From Pseudomonas sp. (lineage in GTDB: Bacteria; Pseudomonadota; Gammaproteobacteria; Pseudomonadales; Pseudomonadaceae), in the NCBI RefSeq assembly GCF_002796985.1, contig NZ_PEKX01000012.1, forward strand, positions 1 to 64,000: a DNA stretch of 64,000 bases, given 5' to 3'. The first letter of the stretch is position 1. Each line of letters begins with the position of its first letter. Positions 34,662 through 43,284 of this stretch are shown one piece after another. The position numbers and the translations under genes are program-made. The notes beneath the pieces were generated by a model that saw nothing but the letters and a program-made list of their open reading frames with translations, did no database searches and was not told the DNA's origin.

Positions 34662-35072
34662 TCAGTCGAAAAACTGCATGCCCCGATAAGGCTGCCGCCG
34701 ACACTCGTCAAGGCGCGATTCCAAGCTGCCGACATGGACTTCAAGACGGTGGCCATCCGGGTCAAGGAAGTAGAAGGAATCGCCTTCGCTGGAATTGTCT
34801 TTCCATGCCTCGACCGGCACGGCAAGCAGGCGCCCGCGCAAGGTAGCGAAATTACTCTGCTCGACTGAAAAGGCGTAGTGCGTGTAATCCCGACGCGGAT
34901 CGACCCGACCATGGTCATCCAGCGAGAGACACAGCCAGAGATCGCCCATAGCCAGGTAGCACCCAGTCGCCCAACTCGCCCGGAGCCTCGCTCCCAGTAC
35001 CTCCTGATAGAACTGGGTGCTGCGCGACAGATCGGTGACGGCCAAGGTCAGGTGATTCAGTCCGGTGAGCAT
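34662..35072 (-). CDS. fosA: Fosfomycin:glutathione transferase FosA
   Basis: Mn(II)- and K(I)-dependent glyoxalase-fold enzyme that adds glutathione to fosfomycin. It has 136 residues, one more than P. aeruginosa FosA, and is closely alike along its length (MLTGLNHLTLAV, DLWLCLS, DYTHYAFSV, EGDSFYFLDPDGHRLE, PYRGMQFFD). Metal ligands are H7, H65 and E111; T9, which contacts the drug, is also kept. It is expected to be an intrinsic resistance gene, as in other Pseudomonas. The start at 35072 agrees with the family. Confidence 0.93.
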   Translation of the reverse strand: MLTGLNHLTLAVTDLSRSTQFYQEVLGARLRASWATGCYLAMGDLWLCLSLDDHGRVDPRRDYTHYAFSVEQSNFATLRGRLLAVPVEAWKDNSSEGDSFYFLDPDGHRLEVHVGSLESRLDECRRQPYRGMQFFD

Positions 35073-35141
35073 GGCGTGAGTCCGCGATCGATGAGCCTCA
35101 AGCATGCCAGAGGCGCGATGCCAGGGGCTGCTAGCAGATTC

Positions 35142-35837
35142 CTACCGAGCAACCGTTCCCACCAGCACCGTCTCTGTCCTGGCCCCCGGCATCATCGCCA
35201 GCAGCCCAGCGACCAGCTGATCACCTGCTGCGTGCAGCGCCTCCAGCGGCATCTCCGGCAGGCTTTCGAGGATGAACCACATGCGCTGCGCCTCAGCGTC
35301 CAGGCGCGTGCGCACACCCTGTCGCCAGTTCCAGCGGCGGCAGGTGACGCCGAGGTCGTCGCGCCAGATGACTTCGCCAGCGTCGGGCGATTCATGGGCC
35401 GGCGCGCCGTCTTTCATCGTGTCAAAGGTTTCGCTGCCGTCGGCGACCATCAGGCGCGGAGTGCCGGCGTAGGCGGCGAGATTCTCTCCCCCTACCGGAA
35501 TGGCGAACTGCACGCTGACGGCGTTGTACAGGTCCACCAGCGGATCGATGCTCGGCAGGCTGCCGTCTCGCAACGCGCGCTTGCGCAGCGCCTCCGCCGA
35601 ACAGGGCGTGCGCTGGGGCTTGGCGCCGAAGCGGCGGAACACCTCGGCCCACGCCGCCAGATGCACATCGGCCCACGCCGGCTCGCCTGCCAGCAGTGCC
35701 GAGCAGGCGCGCTGCTGGGCCTGCTCCGCCACCTCCGGATGGAGGATCGGTGCGGCATCCACGCTAATACTCAGGGCGCGGAAGCCGGGGGCGATGGCGG
35801 CGATCGCAGAGTCGATATGGGGAGTGACGGGCTGCAT
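35142..35837 (-). CDS. B3/B4 tRNA-binding-domain protein
   Basis: Protein of 231 residues with the B3/B4 fold found in the beta subunit of phenylalanyl-tRNA synthetase (LYNAVSVQFAIPVGGENLAAY, GEVIWRDDLGVTCRRWNWRQGVRTR). Free-standing B3/4 proteins have been proposed to act in tRNA or amino-acid editing, without settled function. The ATG at 35837 follows AAGGA. It lies downstream of a 30-aa small gene on the same strand. Confidence 0.82.
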   Translation of the reverse strand: MQPVTPHIDSAIAAIAPGFRALSISVDAAPILHPEVAEQAQQRACSALLAGEPAWADVHLAAWAEVFRRFGAKPQRTPCSAEALRKRALRDGSLPSIDPLVDLYNAVSVQFAIPVGGENLAAYAGTPRLMVADGSETFDTMKDGAPAHESPDAGEVIWRDDLGVTCRRWNWRQGVRTRLDAEAQRMWFILESLPEMPLEALHAAGDQLVAGLLAMMPGARTETVLVGTVAR

Positions 35838-35896
35838 GACGGAATCCTTGGCGTAAGTCGAAAAGCGCGGTGAACCGGTCGATCCAATAGTCCGCC

Positions 35897-35989
35897 TCAG
35901 CGGCGGACGAAGTTGCGTTTGTTGTAGTCGCCCCAGGCGACGGACAGGGTTTTCAGCACACACAGCAAGGCGGTCCATCTGGACTTCAT
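35897..35989 (-). CDS. Small basic protein (30 aa)
   Basis: A 30-residue frame with a good ribosome site (GGAGAGATACCC). It has a hydrophobic N-terminal half (WTALLCVLKTLSVAW) and a basic tail (GDYNKRNFVRR). It is 59 bp upstream of the B3/B4 gene and could be in one transcript with it. I do not recognise a family. It could be a membrane-associated small protein. Confidence 0.45.
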   Translation of the reverse strand: MKSRWTALLCVLKTLSVAWGDYNKRNFVRR

Positions 35990-36142
35990 GGGTATCTCTC
36001 CGGGTCAGTGGGAAGGGAGGGCGAACAGCGCGCCACCCCGCTATTTCTACAGACCAGACCATGCCGCTGCCATGAAATCCCCGAATGCATGATTCACCCA
36101 GCTAATGAATGGCAGTTGAAAATTACATCTGCTTATCATCGC

Positions 36143-38830
36143 TCACCAGCTGATCCGCACCCCGATGCTGCCCGACAGGGATTCGAGGTTCTCACTGTCG
36201 ATATTGCTGGCGTAGCTGGTTGCGGCGTACAGGGCGACCTCCTCGGTCAACCGCGCGGCGACCCCGCCGCCAATTTCCAGCGAGCTGCTGTCGTGGTCGG
36301 TGCGGATCGCCTCCGAATGGTCATAGACCACCGCATCGCGGCCGCCGAAGTTATGCCAGAGGTTGGCACGCAGCCAGGGCTCCAGCGGTGTGCCGTTGAC
36401 CTGGTAACGCCCCTTCAGGCGCGCACCGAGGCGGCCGGTGTAGTACTCCTGGGTATCGAAAGCGATGTGGGAAATCCCGTCGTCGTCGCTGTCCAGTTCA
36501 GCCTTCTGCACGATCAGTTGGGCCTGCGGCTCGATGACCCAGCGCGGGCTCATCGGCAAAGGCAGACCCGCCTCGGCGGAGACGGCCCAGGCGTCGCCAT
36601 CGAGGTCGATCCTGCGCCCACGATCCGAGCGGCTACGCCCGTCCAGGCGGGTGCCCAGGGCGACCAGGTCGAGATAGCCACCGGTGGGGTCGCTGAGCGT
36701 CCAGTAGGCACCCAGGCTGTCGCCCTCCAGGTCGAGGTTGCCGCTGCGCAGGTTCTCGAAGCCGAGGTTGAAGCCCTTGGCGCTGCCGTCGAGGCTGGAG
36801 TGCCCGACGAACAGGCCGGCGCGCTGGGTTGAGCCGTTTTCCAGAGTGAGGGCGAACAGGTCATGTCCAATCTGGAAGCCGTTGAGGTTGCCATCGAAGT
36901 TCGGCGAGACGGTGCCCGCCCAGCTCTGTCGCAGGTCCTTGCCGTACACCCGGACCCAGCCCGCCGGGGCTACGCCTGATTCGCCGAGCAGGCTCTGCTC
37001 GCCCTGGCGTTCATGGAAGGTGCCGACGGCGTTGAGCACCAGCAGCGAGGCGACGGGTGGGACGATGGAGTAGACCGGCACTTCGGGACGGTACAACACC
37101 ACGACTTCGCCAGACGCCGGTGTGGGCAGTGCGGGGGTACCCGGCGCCGCCACCGGCAGCGTGGCGGCTGGAGCGGGCACGGCGGGAGGGACAGGTGGCT
37201 CGGGCGGTGAAACGGGGGGCACAGTCGGCGGTACCTCGGGCGGAACGGGCGGGACCACTGGCGGCTCCGGAGGCACTCCGGGTGAAACGGGCGGGACTAC
37301 CGGCGGCTCCGGAGGCACTCCGGGTGAAACGGGCGGGACTACCGGCGGGTCCGGCACAACCGCCGGAGGCAACGGCGGCGTCGCGACGGTCGAGCGCAGG
37401 TACCAGCTGTTCTCCGAACCGGCGGTGTAGCCACCCTTGAACAGGTAGTACTGGTAGGGGCCGGCGGAGACGCCGCCGGCCAGGCTGAAGGCATCGTTGC
37501 TGCTGACCGCGCCCTGCCCGGCTTCGACGACCTGGATACCATTGAGGGCGGTGAGCGCGCCGACGCCGCCGAGGTTGCCGATTTCCAGCGCCGTGCTGCC
37601 AGCGATGCTGCCCCGGTTTACCACCAGGCGATCAGAATCGGCGTCATCGCCCGCCAGCACGCTTTGCAGGCGCAGGGTGCCAGCGCTTCCCAGGTAATCA
37701 CTGTCAACGCTCAGGCGGTCGGCGGCGCTGGCCCCGGAAGTCGTGAGGTCGATTAGCCCGGCGTTCACCAGTCGCGCGCTCAGCGCCGGGTTGCTCGGCA
37801 CGATGCTGCCCCGGCTGGAAGCCAGCAGGCTGCTGGCGTCGAGCATCAAGGTGCCGCTACCCGAGGCGCTGTCGCCCAGGACCAGGGAGTCGTTCAGATC
37901 CAGGCGCGAACCCTGGGTCAGCGCGATGCTTTCCCACTCGAGGTAACGCCCGCCGCGGTTGGTGCTGGTGCCACTGAAGATGAGGCTGTCGGTACCCTTC
38001 CCACCGTCGAGAGTGGGCAGGGTTCCCAGTTGGACTTCGCTGAGATGGCTGAGCGTGGCGCTATCGTCCCCCTCGCCCATGAGGATGGCGCTGTGCACCG
38101 TGCCGCCGCCCGTCCAGTTCAGCTTGTCGTTGCCGAGGCTCATCAGGATCTGGCCACGAATATCGCCGCCGGTGAGGGTGATGCTGTCATCGCCACTGCT
38201 GACGCTCAGGTTGCCGCCAATAGTGCCGCCGGAAACGATGATGGTGTCCTGGCCGAAGCCGGTGACCAGGTTGCCGATGATCGAGCCACCGGAGAGGTCG
38301 AACAGGTTGTTGTCCAGCTTCATGTCCACCCGACCGATGCTGCCCCCACTCATCCGCGCCGAGTCACCGTCCTCGAAGGCTCCAATGATGGTGCCGCCGG
38401 TCATGCTGAAAGTGTCGTGCTGGTCGCCCTGGGCCAGCGAGCCGATGACGCCGCCGCTCATGAAGAAGTCGTCGCTACCCTCCCCCTGGCTGACCGCCCC
38501 GTGGATGGTCCCGGCACTCATGCGCAAGCTGTCGGCGCCGCTACCCTGGCGCAGGGCGCCGCCAATGCTGCCCGAGTCCATGACTACCGTGTCGTCGCCG
38601 TTGCCAAAGGCAACATCGCTGCTGATGACGCCGCTGCCGCCCGTAGGAAAGCTCAGGCTGTTGCTGCCGGCGGTGTCGTTCAATGCGGTGGCGCTCCCCG
38701 AACTGCAGACGTGCTGGTCGTTACCGGCCGAGACGGAAAAACTGCAATCGGCCCTGGGGGATTCACCGGGCAGGAGGAAGGTCAAAGGGATGACCGCACC
38801 CAACGCGTGATGCAGACAGGACCTTGTCAT
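36143..38830 (-). CDS. Autotransporter with repeat-rich passenger and proline-rich linker
   Basis: Type Va secretion protein of 895 residues. A signal peptide (about 1-27) is followed by a passenger of beta-helix type. Residues about 70-255 are about nine imperfect 18-20-residue repeats of the form GxDxxxMSGGxIxGxL, expected to stack as beta-helix turns; a second part follows up to 480. Then comes a Pro-rich linker (about 482-570, with PPVSPGVPPEPPVV repeated) and a C-terminal beta-barrel (about 615-895, starting GWVRVYGKDL) ending in ISW. An aromatic last residue is as required for BAM insertion. No protease or lipase catalytic motif is seen in the passenger, so adhesion or surface display is more likely than enzyme activity. 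The start codon has no clear ribosome site. Confidence 0.87.
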   Translation of the reverse strand: MTRSCLHHALGAVIPLTFLLPGESPRADCSFSVSAGNDQHVCSSGSATALNDTAGSNSLSFPTGGSGVISSDVAFGNGDDTVVMDSGSIGGALRQGSGADSLRMSAGTIHGAVSQGEGSDDFFMSGGVIGSLAQGDQHDTFSMTGGTIIGAFEDGDSARMSGGSIGRVDMKLDNNLFDLSGGSIIGNLVTGFGQDTIIVSGGTIGGNLSVSSGDDSITLTGGDIRGQILMSLGNDKLNWTGGGTVHSAILMGEGDDSATLSHLSEVQLGTLPTLDGGKGTDSLIFSGTSTNRGGRYLEWESIALTQGSRLDLNDSLVLGDSASGSGTLMLDASSLLASSRGSIVPSNPALSARLVNAGLIDLTTSGASAADRLSVDSDYLGSAGTLRLQSVLAGDDADSDRLVVNRGSIAGSTALEIGNLGGVGALTALNGIQVVEAGQGAVSSNDAFSLAGGVSAGPYQYYLFKGGYTAGSENSWYLRSTVATPPLPPAVVPDPPVVPPVSPGVPPEPPVVPPVSPGVPPEPPVVPPVPPEVPPTVPPVSPPEPPVPPAVPAPAATLPVAAPGTPALPTPASGEVVVLYRPEVPVYSIVPPVASLLVLNAVGTFHERQGEQSLLGESGVAPAGWVRVYGKDLRQSWAGTVSPNFDGNLNGFQIGHDLFALTLENGSTQRAGLFVGHSSLDGSAKGFNLGFENLRSGNLDLEGDSLGAYWTLSDPTGGYLDLVALGTRLDGRSRSDRGRRIDLDGDAWAVSAEAGLPLPMSPRWVIEPQAQLIVQKAELDSDDDGISHIAFDTQEYYTGRLGARLKGRYQVNGTPLEPWLRANLWHNFGGRDAVVYDHSEAIRTDHDSSSLEIGGGVAARLTEEVALYAATSYASNIDSENLESLSGSIGVRISW
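37255..37348. repeat. 42-bp tandem repeat in the autotransporter linker
   Basis: Two near-identical 42-bp units plus a partial third encode PPVSPGVPPEPPVV copies. The number of copies could change by slippage and alter linker length without shifting the frame. Confidence 0.75.
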
Positions 38831-39067
38831 CGTTGTTGTCTATCCCGGTGTTGGCGTTCAGAAAGTCATAGTTGAGCACTCGGATATAGCAATGCCGGCA
38901 GTCGGCCAGCAGCCCTGCTCTTTCACCATCGGCGCCATGGATGCTTTAGCCGGGCTCAACCGGGAGGCTTTAGAAATCGTGCATTGAAGTGCGGCCTCGC
39001 CAGCGGTGAGATGGAGCGGCGGACAACCCGCCGCCCCCGACAACAACGAGAAAGAGGTTCGCGCCCC

Positions 39068-40006
39068 ATGCGCACGCTGATCAAAGTCCTGGCCCTGGCT
39101 TCCACCACCCTCCTCGCCGTGCCCTTCGCCGCCACCGCGGCAGATGCGTCCAAGGCCGAAGCACCCAAGGCTGAAGCCCTCAAGGGTGAGAATCCGGCCT
39201 TCGTGGTACACAAGCTGACCGACTTCCTCTACGCCATCGGCGAGCCGAACTACTACCAGAAGAACTATTCGTACCTGCTGGTGGGTTCGGAGCAGGCGCT
39301 GATGTTCGATTCCGGCGCCAATCAGAAGGAGGACATCACCCAGGTCGCCCGCCAGATCACCGACAAGCCGCTCTCGGTGCTGCCCTCGCACCTGCACTTC
39401 GACCACCTGGGCGGGCTGCACAATTTCCAGAGCATCTACCTGGTGGATACGCCGTTCACCGCCAAATTCCGCCGCGCCGACGGCCTCTATCAGGTGCCCG
39501 AGCCGGTCTACCTGGGCAACATCGACCACATGATCCTGGCGCCCTTCAAGGTGTCGCGGCTGGTGAAGCCCGATGAAGTGATCGACCTGGGCGGCCTGAA
39601 GCTGCGCCTGCTGAGCATGCCCGGCCACACCCCGGACGAAGTCGCGCTGTTCGATGAGGCGCACAACATCCTGCTCTCCGGCGACCACCTCTATCCGTCC
39701 TGGCTGCTGGCGGGGAACCTCAAGGACTACGTGGCCTCGCTGGATTCCACGCTGAAGGTGATCAACCCGCAGACCACCCTCTACGGCGCCCACGCCGACG
39801 AGGACCCGAGCCAGGTGCCGGCCATGACCTACGCCGATGTGTTGGCGGTGCGCGACAAGATGCAGCAGATCCAGGCCGGCCGCGCCAAGGGCGAAGCCTT
39901 CAGCGACCCGGAGCTGATCAAGAGTTCGGAGCTGTACAAGGTGGAGAAGGACATCAGCATCCTCACCGACATCCAGTTCACCGATGGGCGTGGGTATGGG
40001 TATTGA
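39068..40006 (+). CDS. Exported metallo-beta-lactamase-fold hydrolase
   Basis: Periplasmic protein of 312 residues with a signal peptide (KVLALASTTLLAVPFAATAA). After a K/E/A-rich spacer comes an MBL domain with LPSHLHFDHLGG (HxHxDH metal site), the later His in MPGHTPDEVALF, the bridging Asp in LLSGDHLYPSW and the last His in YGAHADEDP. These cover both metal sites. Substrate unknown; lactonase, phosphodiesterase or sulfatase-like activity is possible. AGAGG precedes the ATG at about 10 bp. It stands alone between the autotransporter and a REP-rich gap. Confidence 0.85.
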   Translation: MRTLIKVLALASTTLLAVPFAATAADASKAEAPKAEALKGENPAFVVHKLTDFLYAIGEPNYYQKNYSYLLVGSEQALMFDSGANQKEDITQVARQITDKPLSVLPSHLHFDHLGGLHNFQSIYLVDTPFTAKFRRADGLYQVPEPVYLGNIDHMILAPFKVSRLVKPDEVIDLGGLKLRLLSMPGHTPDEVALFDEAHNILLSGDHLYPSWLLAGNLKDYVASLDSTLKVINPQTTLYGAHADEDPSQVPAMTYADVLAVRDKMQQIQAGRAKGEAFSDPELIKSSELYKVEKDISILTDIQFTDGRGYGY

Positions 40007-40181
40007 TGGCCCCAGGTTACGCCCAGTGCAGTGCTCGGCCATCGCCCCCGCCCTGGCTACGCGCCCGCTCCGAAGGGATGGGGAGCTGTTCGCACCGGCT
40101 GACGTCATGGTTCCCGCCTGCACCGAACGGTCCCCTCTCCCTTCAGGGAGAGGGAAACGCAGGCACGGAGTCACCTGATCC

Positions 40182-40274
40182 TTGTAGGAGCGAGCTTGCT
40201 CGCGAACAACGGCCAATCGTTCTGCACTGGCGCATCAGGTTGACTCGGGTTCGCGAGCAAGCTCGCTCCTACAG
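40182..40274. repeat. REP pair (inverted)
   Basis: Two facing REP copies about 45 bp apart. The stretch before them (40060-40155) has a CCCCTCTCCC/GGGAGAGGG element. No gene is seen in 40007-40307. Confidence 0.85.
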
Positions 40275-40307
40275 ACACTTCCAACCCACTGCAAAACCGG
40301 TCTAGCC

Positions 40308-41192
40308 CTACTCCCCAATCGCCAGCAACCACTCGACGAACGCCCGGACCTCCGGGCGTTCGCGTTTCGCCTCGGGGCAGACGACGTAGTAGTTGTGCAC
40401 CGCCGCCACCGAGATGGGCAGCGGGCGCACCAGCCGGCCCTCGTCGAGGTCGCGCTGTGAAACCGTCTCGTCGCTGAGCGCCACGCCGAAACCATCGCGG
40501 GCCGCCTGCAGGAGCATGCCGAAATCCTCGAAATGGATATCCTCGGCGCCACCCCGGCTGTAACCGGCCTCGGCCAGCCATTGCTGCCACTGGCTGCCGT
40601 CGTCCTCGTGCAGCAGCCGATGGCGCGCCAGGTCGGCGGCCTCACGGATGGCCAGCGGCCCGCGCAGGTACTGCGGGCTGCACACCGGCGTCATGCGGAT
40701 GCCGTGCAGCAAACGCCACCAGACACCCGACCACGGCGGCGTGCCATAGATCACCGCCACATCGGCGCGGCGCCAGTCCACCTGCGGCATGCCCGGTGCG
40801 GTGATCACGCTCACCCGCACCGAGCGCGATTCCTCCATGAAGCGCAGCAGCGGGCGGGTCAGCCACTCCACGCCCTCGGCGGGAGGGATCGACAGGCAGA
40901 TGTCCACTCGCGCCTCTTCCGGCCGGACTCCGGCCTGCAGCGCCTGGACGGCCTCGGTGATTTCGCCCATGGCGCTGGCCACGCGCTTCTGCAGCTCCCG
41001 CCCGCTGGCGGTCAACACCCGTTGCCGACCGCGCTTCTCGAACAGCTCCACGCCCAGGCTGGCCTGCAGCGCCTTGATCTGCTGGCTGACCGCGCCGGTG
41101 GTGACATGCAGCTCAACGGCGGCCGCCGCCAGGCTGCCCAGGCGGGCCACGCTCTCGAACACCCTGAAGCTGTGCAGCGGTGGAAGGGCCAT
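40308..41192 (-). CDS. LysR-family regulator (GcvA-like)
   Basis: Regulator of 294 residues. The N-terminal winged HTH is typical (LHSFRVFESVARLGSLAAAAVELHVTTGAVSQQIKALQASLG) and is followed by a periplasmic-binding-type effector domain (LRGPLAIREAADLARHRLLHED is GcvA-like). It is divergent from the NCS2 permease gene with 379 bp between, so control of that permease is plausible. The start at 41192 gives the usual short N-terminus. Confidence 0.9.
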   Translation of the reverse strand: MALPPLHSFRVFESVARLGSLAAAAVELHVTTGAVSQQIKALQASLGVELFEKRGRQRVLTASGRELQKRVASAMGEITEAVQALQAGVRPEEARVDICLSIPPAEGVEWLTRPLLRFMEESRSVRVSVITAPGMPQVDWRRADVAVIYGTPPWSGVWWRLLHGIRMTPVCSPQYLRGPLAIREAADLARHRLLHEDDGSQWQQWLAEAGYSRGGAEDIHFEDFGMLLQAARDGFGVALSDETVSQRDLDEGRLVRPLPISVAAVHNYYVVCPEAKRERPEVRAFVEWLLAIGE

Positions 41193-41494
41193 CTTCTGAA
41201 GAAATCCTGAACAGACCAAGGCGGACGGTTATAGCAGGACCGGCCTTTGCGAGGGAGCGCGGCGCGGCGCCAGCGTCGCTGGCCCGCCATTTGCGTTGGC
41301 CTGTGTACAGGCGGCCGCAAAGAACCTTTCGGAGCTCTGCCTGCAGCTAACAGGTGCTTTTGGAGTCACTTGTGCACACATAAAGTGCAAGCGAGGCCGA
41401 GTCAGGATTTCATGCAGAACACCTATTTCAGAGCCACCCATCCACCTGAAACACATAACCGACCGGTCAGATTCCGGACCGCCGGACACAAACA

Positions 41495-41502
41495 TGTATA
41501 CA
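41495..41502. promoter_or_regulatory. TGTATACA palindrome in the NCS2 permease promoter region
   Basis: TGTATACA lies 70 bp before the permease ATG. A second palindrome, GCCTGT-GT-ACAGGC, is at 41299-41312. Both could be regulator sites. The element type resembles GntR-family operators, but no such gene is nearby. The rest of 41193-41571 shows nothing more. Confidence 0.35.
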
Positions 41503-41571
41503 AAACAGTGGATATTTCCCACGCACTTTGTCTACAGTGGCCGCACAACAAAAACAAGCGAGTCCTCAGCC

Positions 41572-43113
41572 ATGAATGATCGTTCAGCTGTAGCGTCTGC
41601 CGGAGCACGCCCGGAAGACGAGAACCTCGGAATCGGCGCCAACCTGGCGTACGGCCTGCAACACGTTCTGACGATGTACGGCGGTATCGTCGCCGTTCCC
41701 CTGATCCTCGGCCAGGCAGCCGGGCTCTCGCCCAGCGAGATCGGCCTGCTGATCGCCGCTTCGCTGTTCGCCGGTGGCCTGGCCACCCTGCTGCAAACCC
41801 TCGGCCTGCCCTTCTTCGGCTCGCAAATGCCGCTGGTGCAGGGCGTATCCTTCGCCGGTGTCGCCACCATGATCGCCATCCTCGGCGGCGGCTACGAAGG
41901 CGGTGGCATGCCCGCCGTGCTCGGTGCAGTGATGGCAGCCTCGTTCATCGGCTTCCTGATCACGCCGGTGTTCTCGCGCATCACCAAGTTCTTCCCACCG
42001 ATGGTCACCGGCATCGTCATCACCACCATCGGCCTGACGCTGATGCCAGTGGCGGCACGCTGGGCCATGGGCGGCAACTCCAAGGCGCCGGACTTCGGCA
42101 GCACGGCCAACATCGGCCTGGCCGCCCTCACCCTGGTGATCGTCCTGCTGCTGAGCAAGCTGGGCAGCGCAACCATCTCGCGCCTGTCGATCCTGCTGGC
42201 CATGGTGATCGGCACGGTAATCGCCGCCGCCCTGGGCATGACCGACTTCTCCCGCGTGGCCGAAGGCCCGATGGTCGCCTTCCCGTCGATCTTCCACTTC
42301 GGCATGCCGACCTTCCACATCGCCGCCATCATCTCGATGCTCATCGTGATCATGGTGACCCTGGTGGAAACCTCGGCGGACATCCTCGCCGTCGGTGAAA
42401 TCATCGGCACCAAAGTCGACTCCAAGCGCCTGGGCAACGGTCTGCGCGCGGACATGGCGTCGAGCATCCTGGCGCCGATCTTCGGCTCCTTCACCCAGAG
42501 CGCCTTCGCCCAGAACGTCGGCCTGGTCGCCGTCACCGGCGTGAAGAGCCGCTACGTGGTGGCTACCGGCGGCCTGATCCTGGTAACCCTCGGCCTGCTG
42601 CCAGTGATGGGCCGGGTGATTGCCGCCGTGCCCACCTCCGTCCTCGGCGGCGCCGGCATCGTGCTGTTCGGCACCGTGGCGGCCAGTGGGATTCGTACCC
42701 TGGCGACCGTGGACTACCGCAACAACATGAACCTGATCATCGTCGCCACCTCCATCGGCTTCGGCATGATCCCGATCGCCGCGCCGAGCTTCTACGAGCA
42801 CTTCCCGAGCTGGTTCGCCACCATCTTCCACTCGGGCATCAGCTCGGCCGCCATCATGGCCATCGGTCTGAACCTGCTGTTCAACCACTTCAAGACCGGC
42901 AACTCGGACCAGCAATCGGTGTTCGTCGCCGCCGAGGAACGCACCCTGCGCTACCGCGACATCGCCGCGCTGAACGAGGGTGACTACTTCCAGAACGGCA
43001 AGCTGTACGACGCCGATGGCAACGAGGTTCCTGTTATCGGCGACGATCACGACGAGCACCACGCGCCCGCCGCCAAGCCGGTAAAGCGCGAGACGGTGAA
43101 TAGCAGCGCCTGA
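41572..43113 (+). CDS. NCS2-family xanthine/urate-type permease
   Basis: Nucleobase-ascorbate transporter of 513 residues with 14 expected TM segments. It has the NAT signature QNVGLVAVTGVKSRYV, the conserved His in TM1 (YGLQHVLTMYGG) and the ETSADILAVGEI segment in TM8. These point to the xanthine/uric acid branch (PbuX, XanQ, UacT) rather than to uracil. A hydrophilic C-terminal tail of about 60 residues ends with a His/Asp-rich stretch (GDDHDEHHAP). The ribosome site is weak. A terminator follows. Purine salvage or catabolism is the likely role. Confidence 0.9.
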   Translation: MNDRSAVASAGARPEDENLGIGANLAYGLQHVLTMYGGIVAVPLILGQAAGLSPSEIGLLIAASLFAGGLATLLQTLGLPFFGSQMPLVQGVSFAGVATMIAILGGGYEGGGMPAVLGAVMAASFIGFLITPVFSRITKFFPPMVTGIVITTIGLTLMPVAARWAMGGNSKAPDFGSTANIGLAALTLVIVLLLSKLGSATISRLSILLAMVIGTVIAAALGMTDFSRVAEGPMVAFPSIFHFGMPTFHIAAIISMLIVIMVTLVETSADILAVGEIIGTKVDSKRLGNGLRADMASSILAPIFGSFTQSAFAQNVGLVAVTGVKSRYVVATGGLILVTLGLLPVMGRVIAAVPTSVLGGAGIVLFGTVAASGIRTLATVDYRNNMNLIIVATSIGFGMIPIAAPSFYEHFPSWFATIFHSGISSAAIMAIGLNLLFNHFKTGNSDQQSVFVAAEERTLRYRDIAALNEGDYFQNGKLYDADGNEVPVIGDDHDEHHAPAAKPVKRETVNSSA

Positions 43114-43133
43114 CGATCAGTCCGACGCCCATG

Positions 43134-43159
43134 AAAAAGGCCCCTTGCGGGGCCTTTTT
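43134..43159 (+). terminator. Rho-independent terminator after the NCS2 permease gene
   Basis: AAAAAGGCCCC-TTGC-GGGGCCTTTTT, 20 bp after the stop codon. Confidence 0.9.
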
Positions 43160-43182
43160 CATTTTCATACCTCGAGCTTTCA

Positions 43183-43259
43183 GTGGGAGCGAGCTGGCTC
43201 GCGAAGAGCAGTACCGGCACCACGAGCGTCAAGCGGTTCGCGAGCAAGCTCGCTCCTAC
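43183..43259. repeat. REP pair (one degenerate)
   Basis: Facing copies; the left one reads GGGAGCGAGCTGGCTCGCG with two changes from the core. Confidence 0.8.
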
Positions 43260-43284
43260 CCAAAAGCGAAAGACTGTTCGTGAA

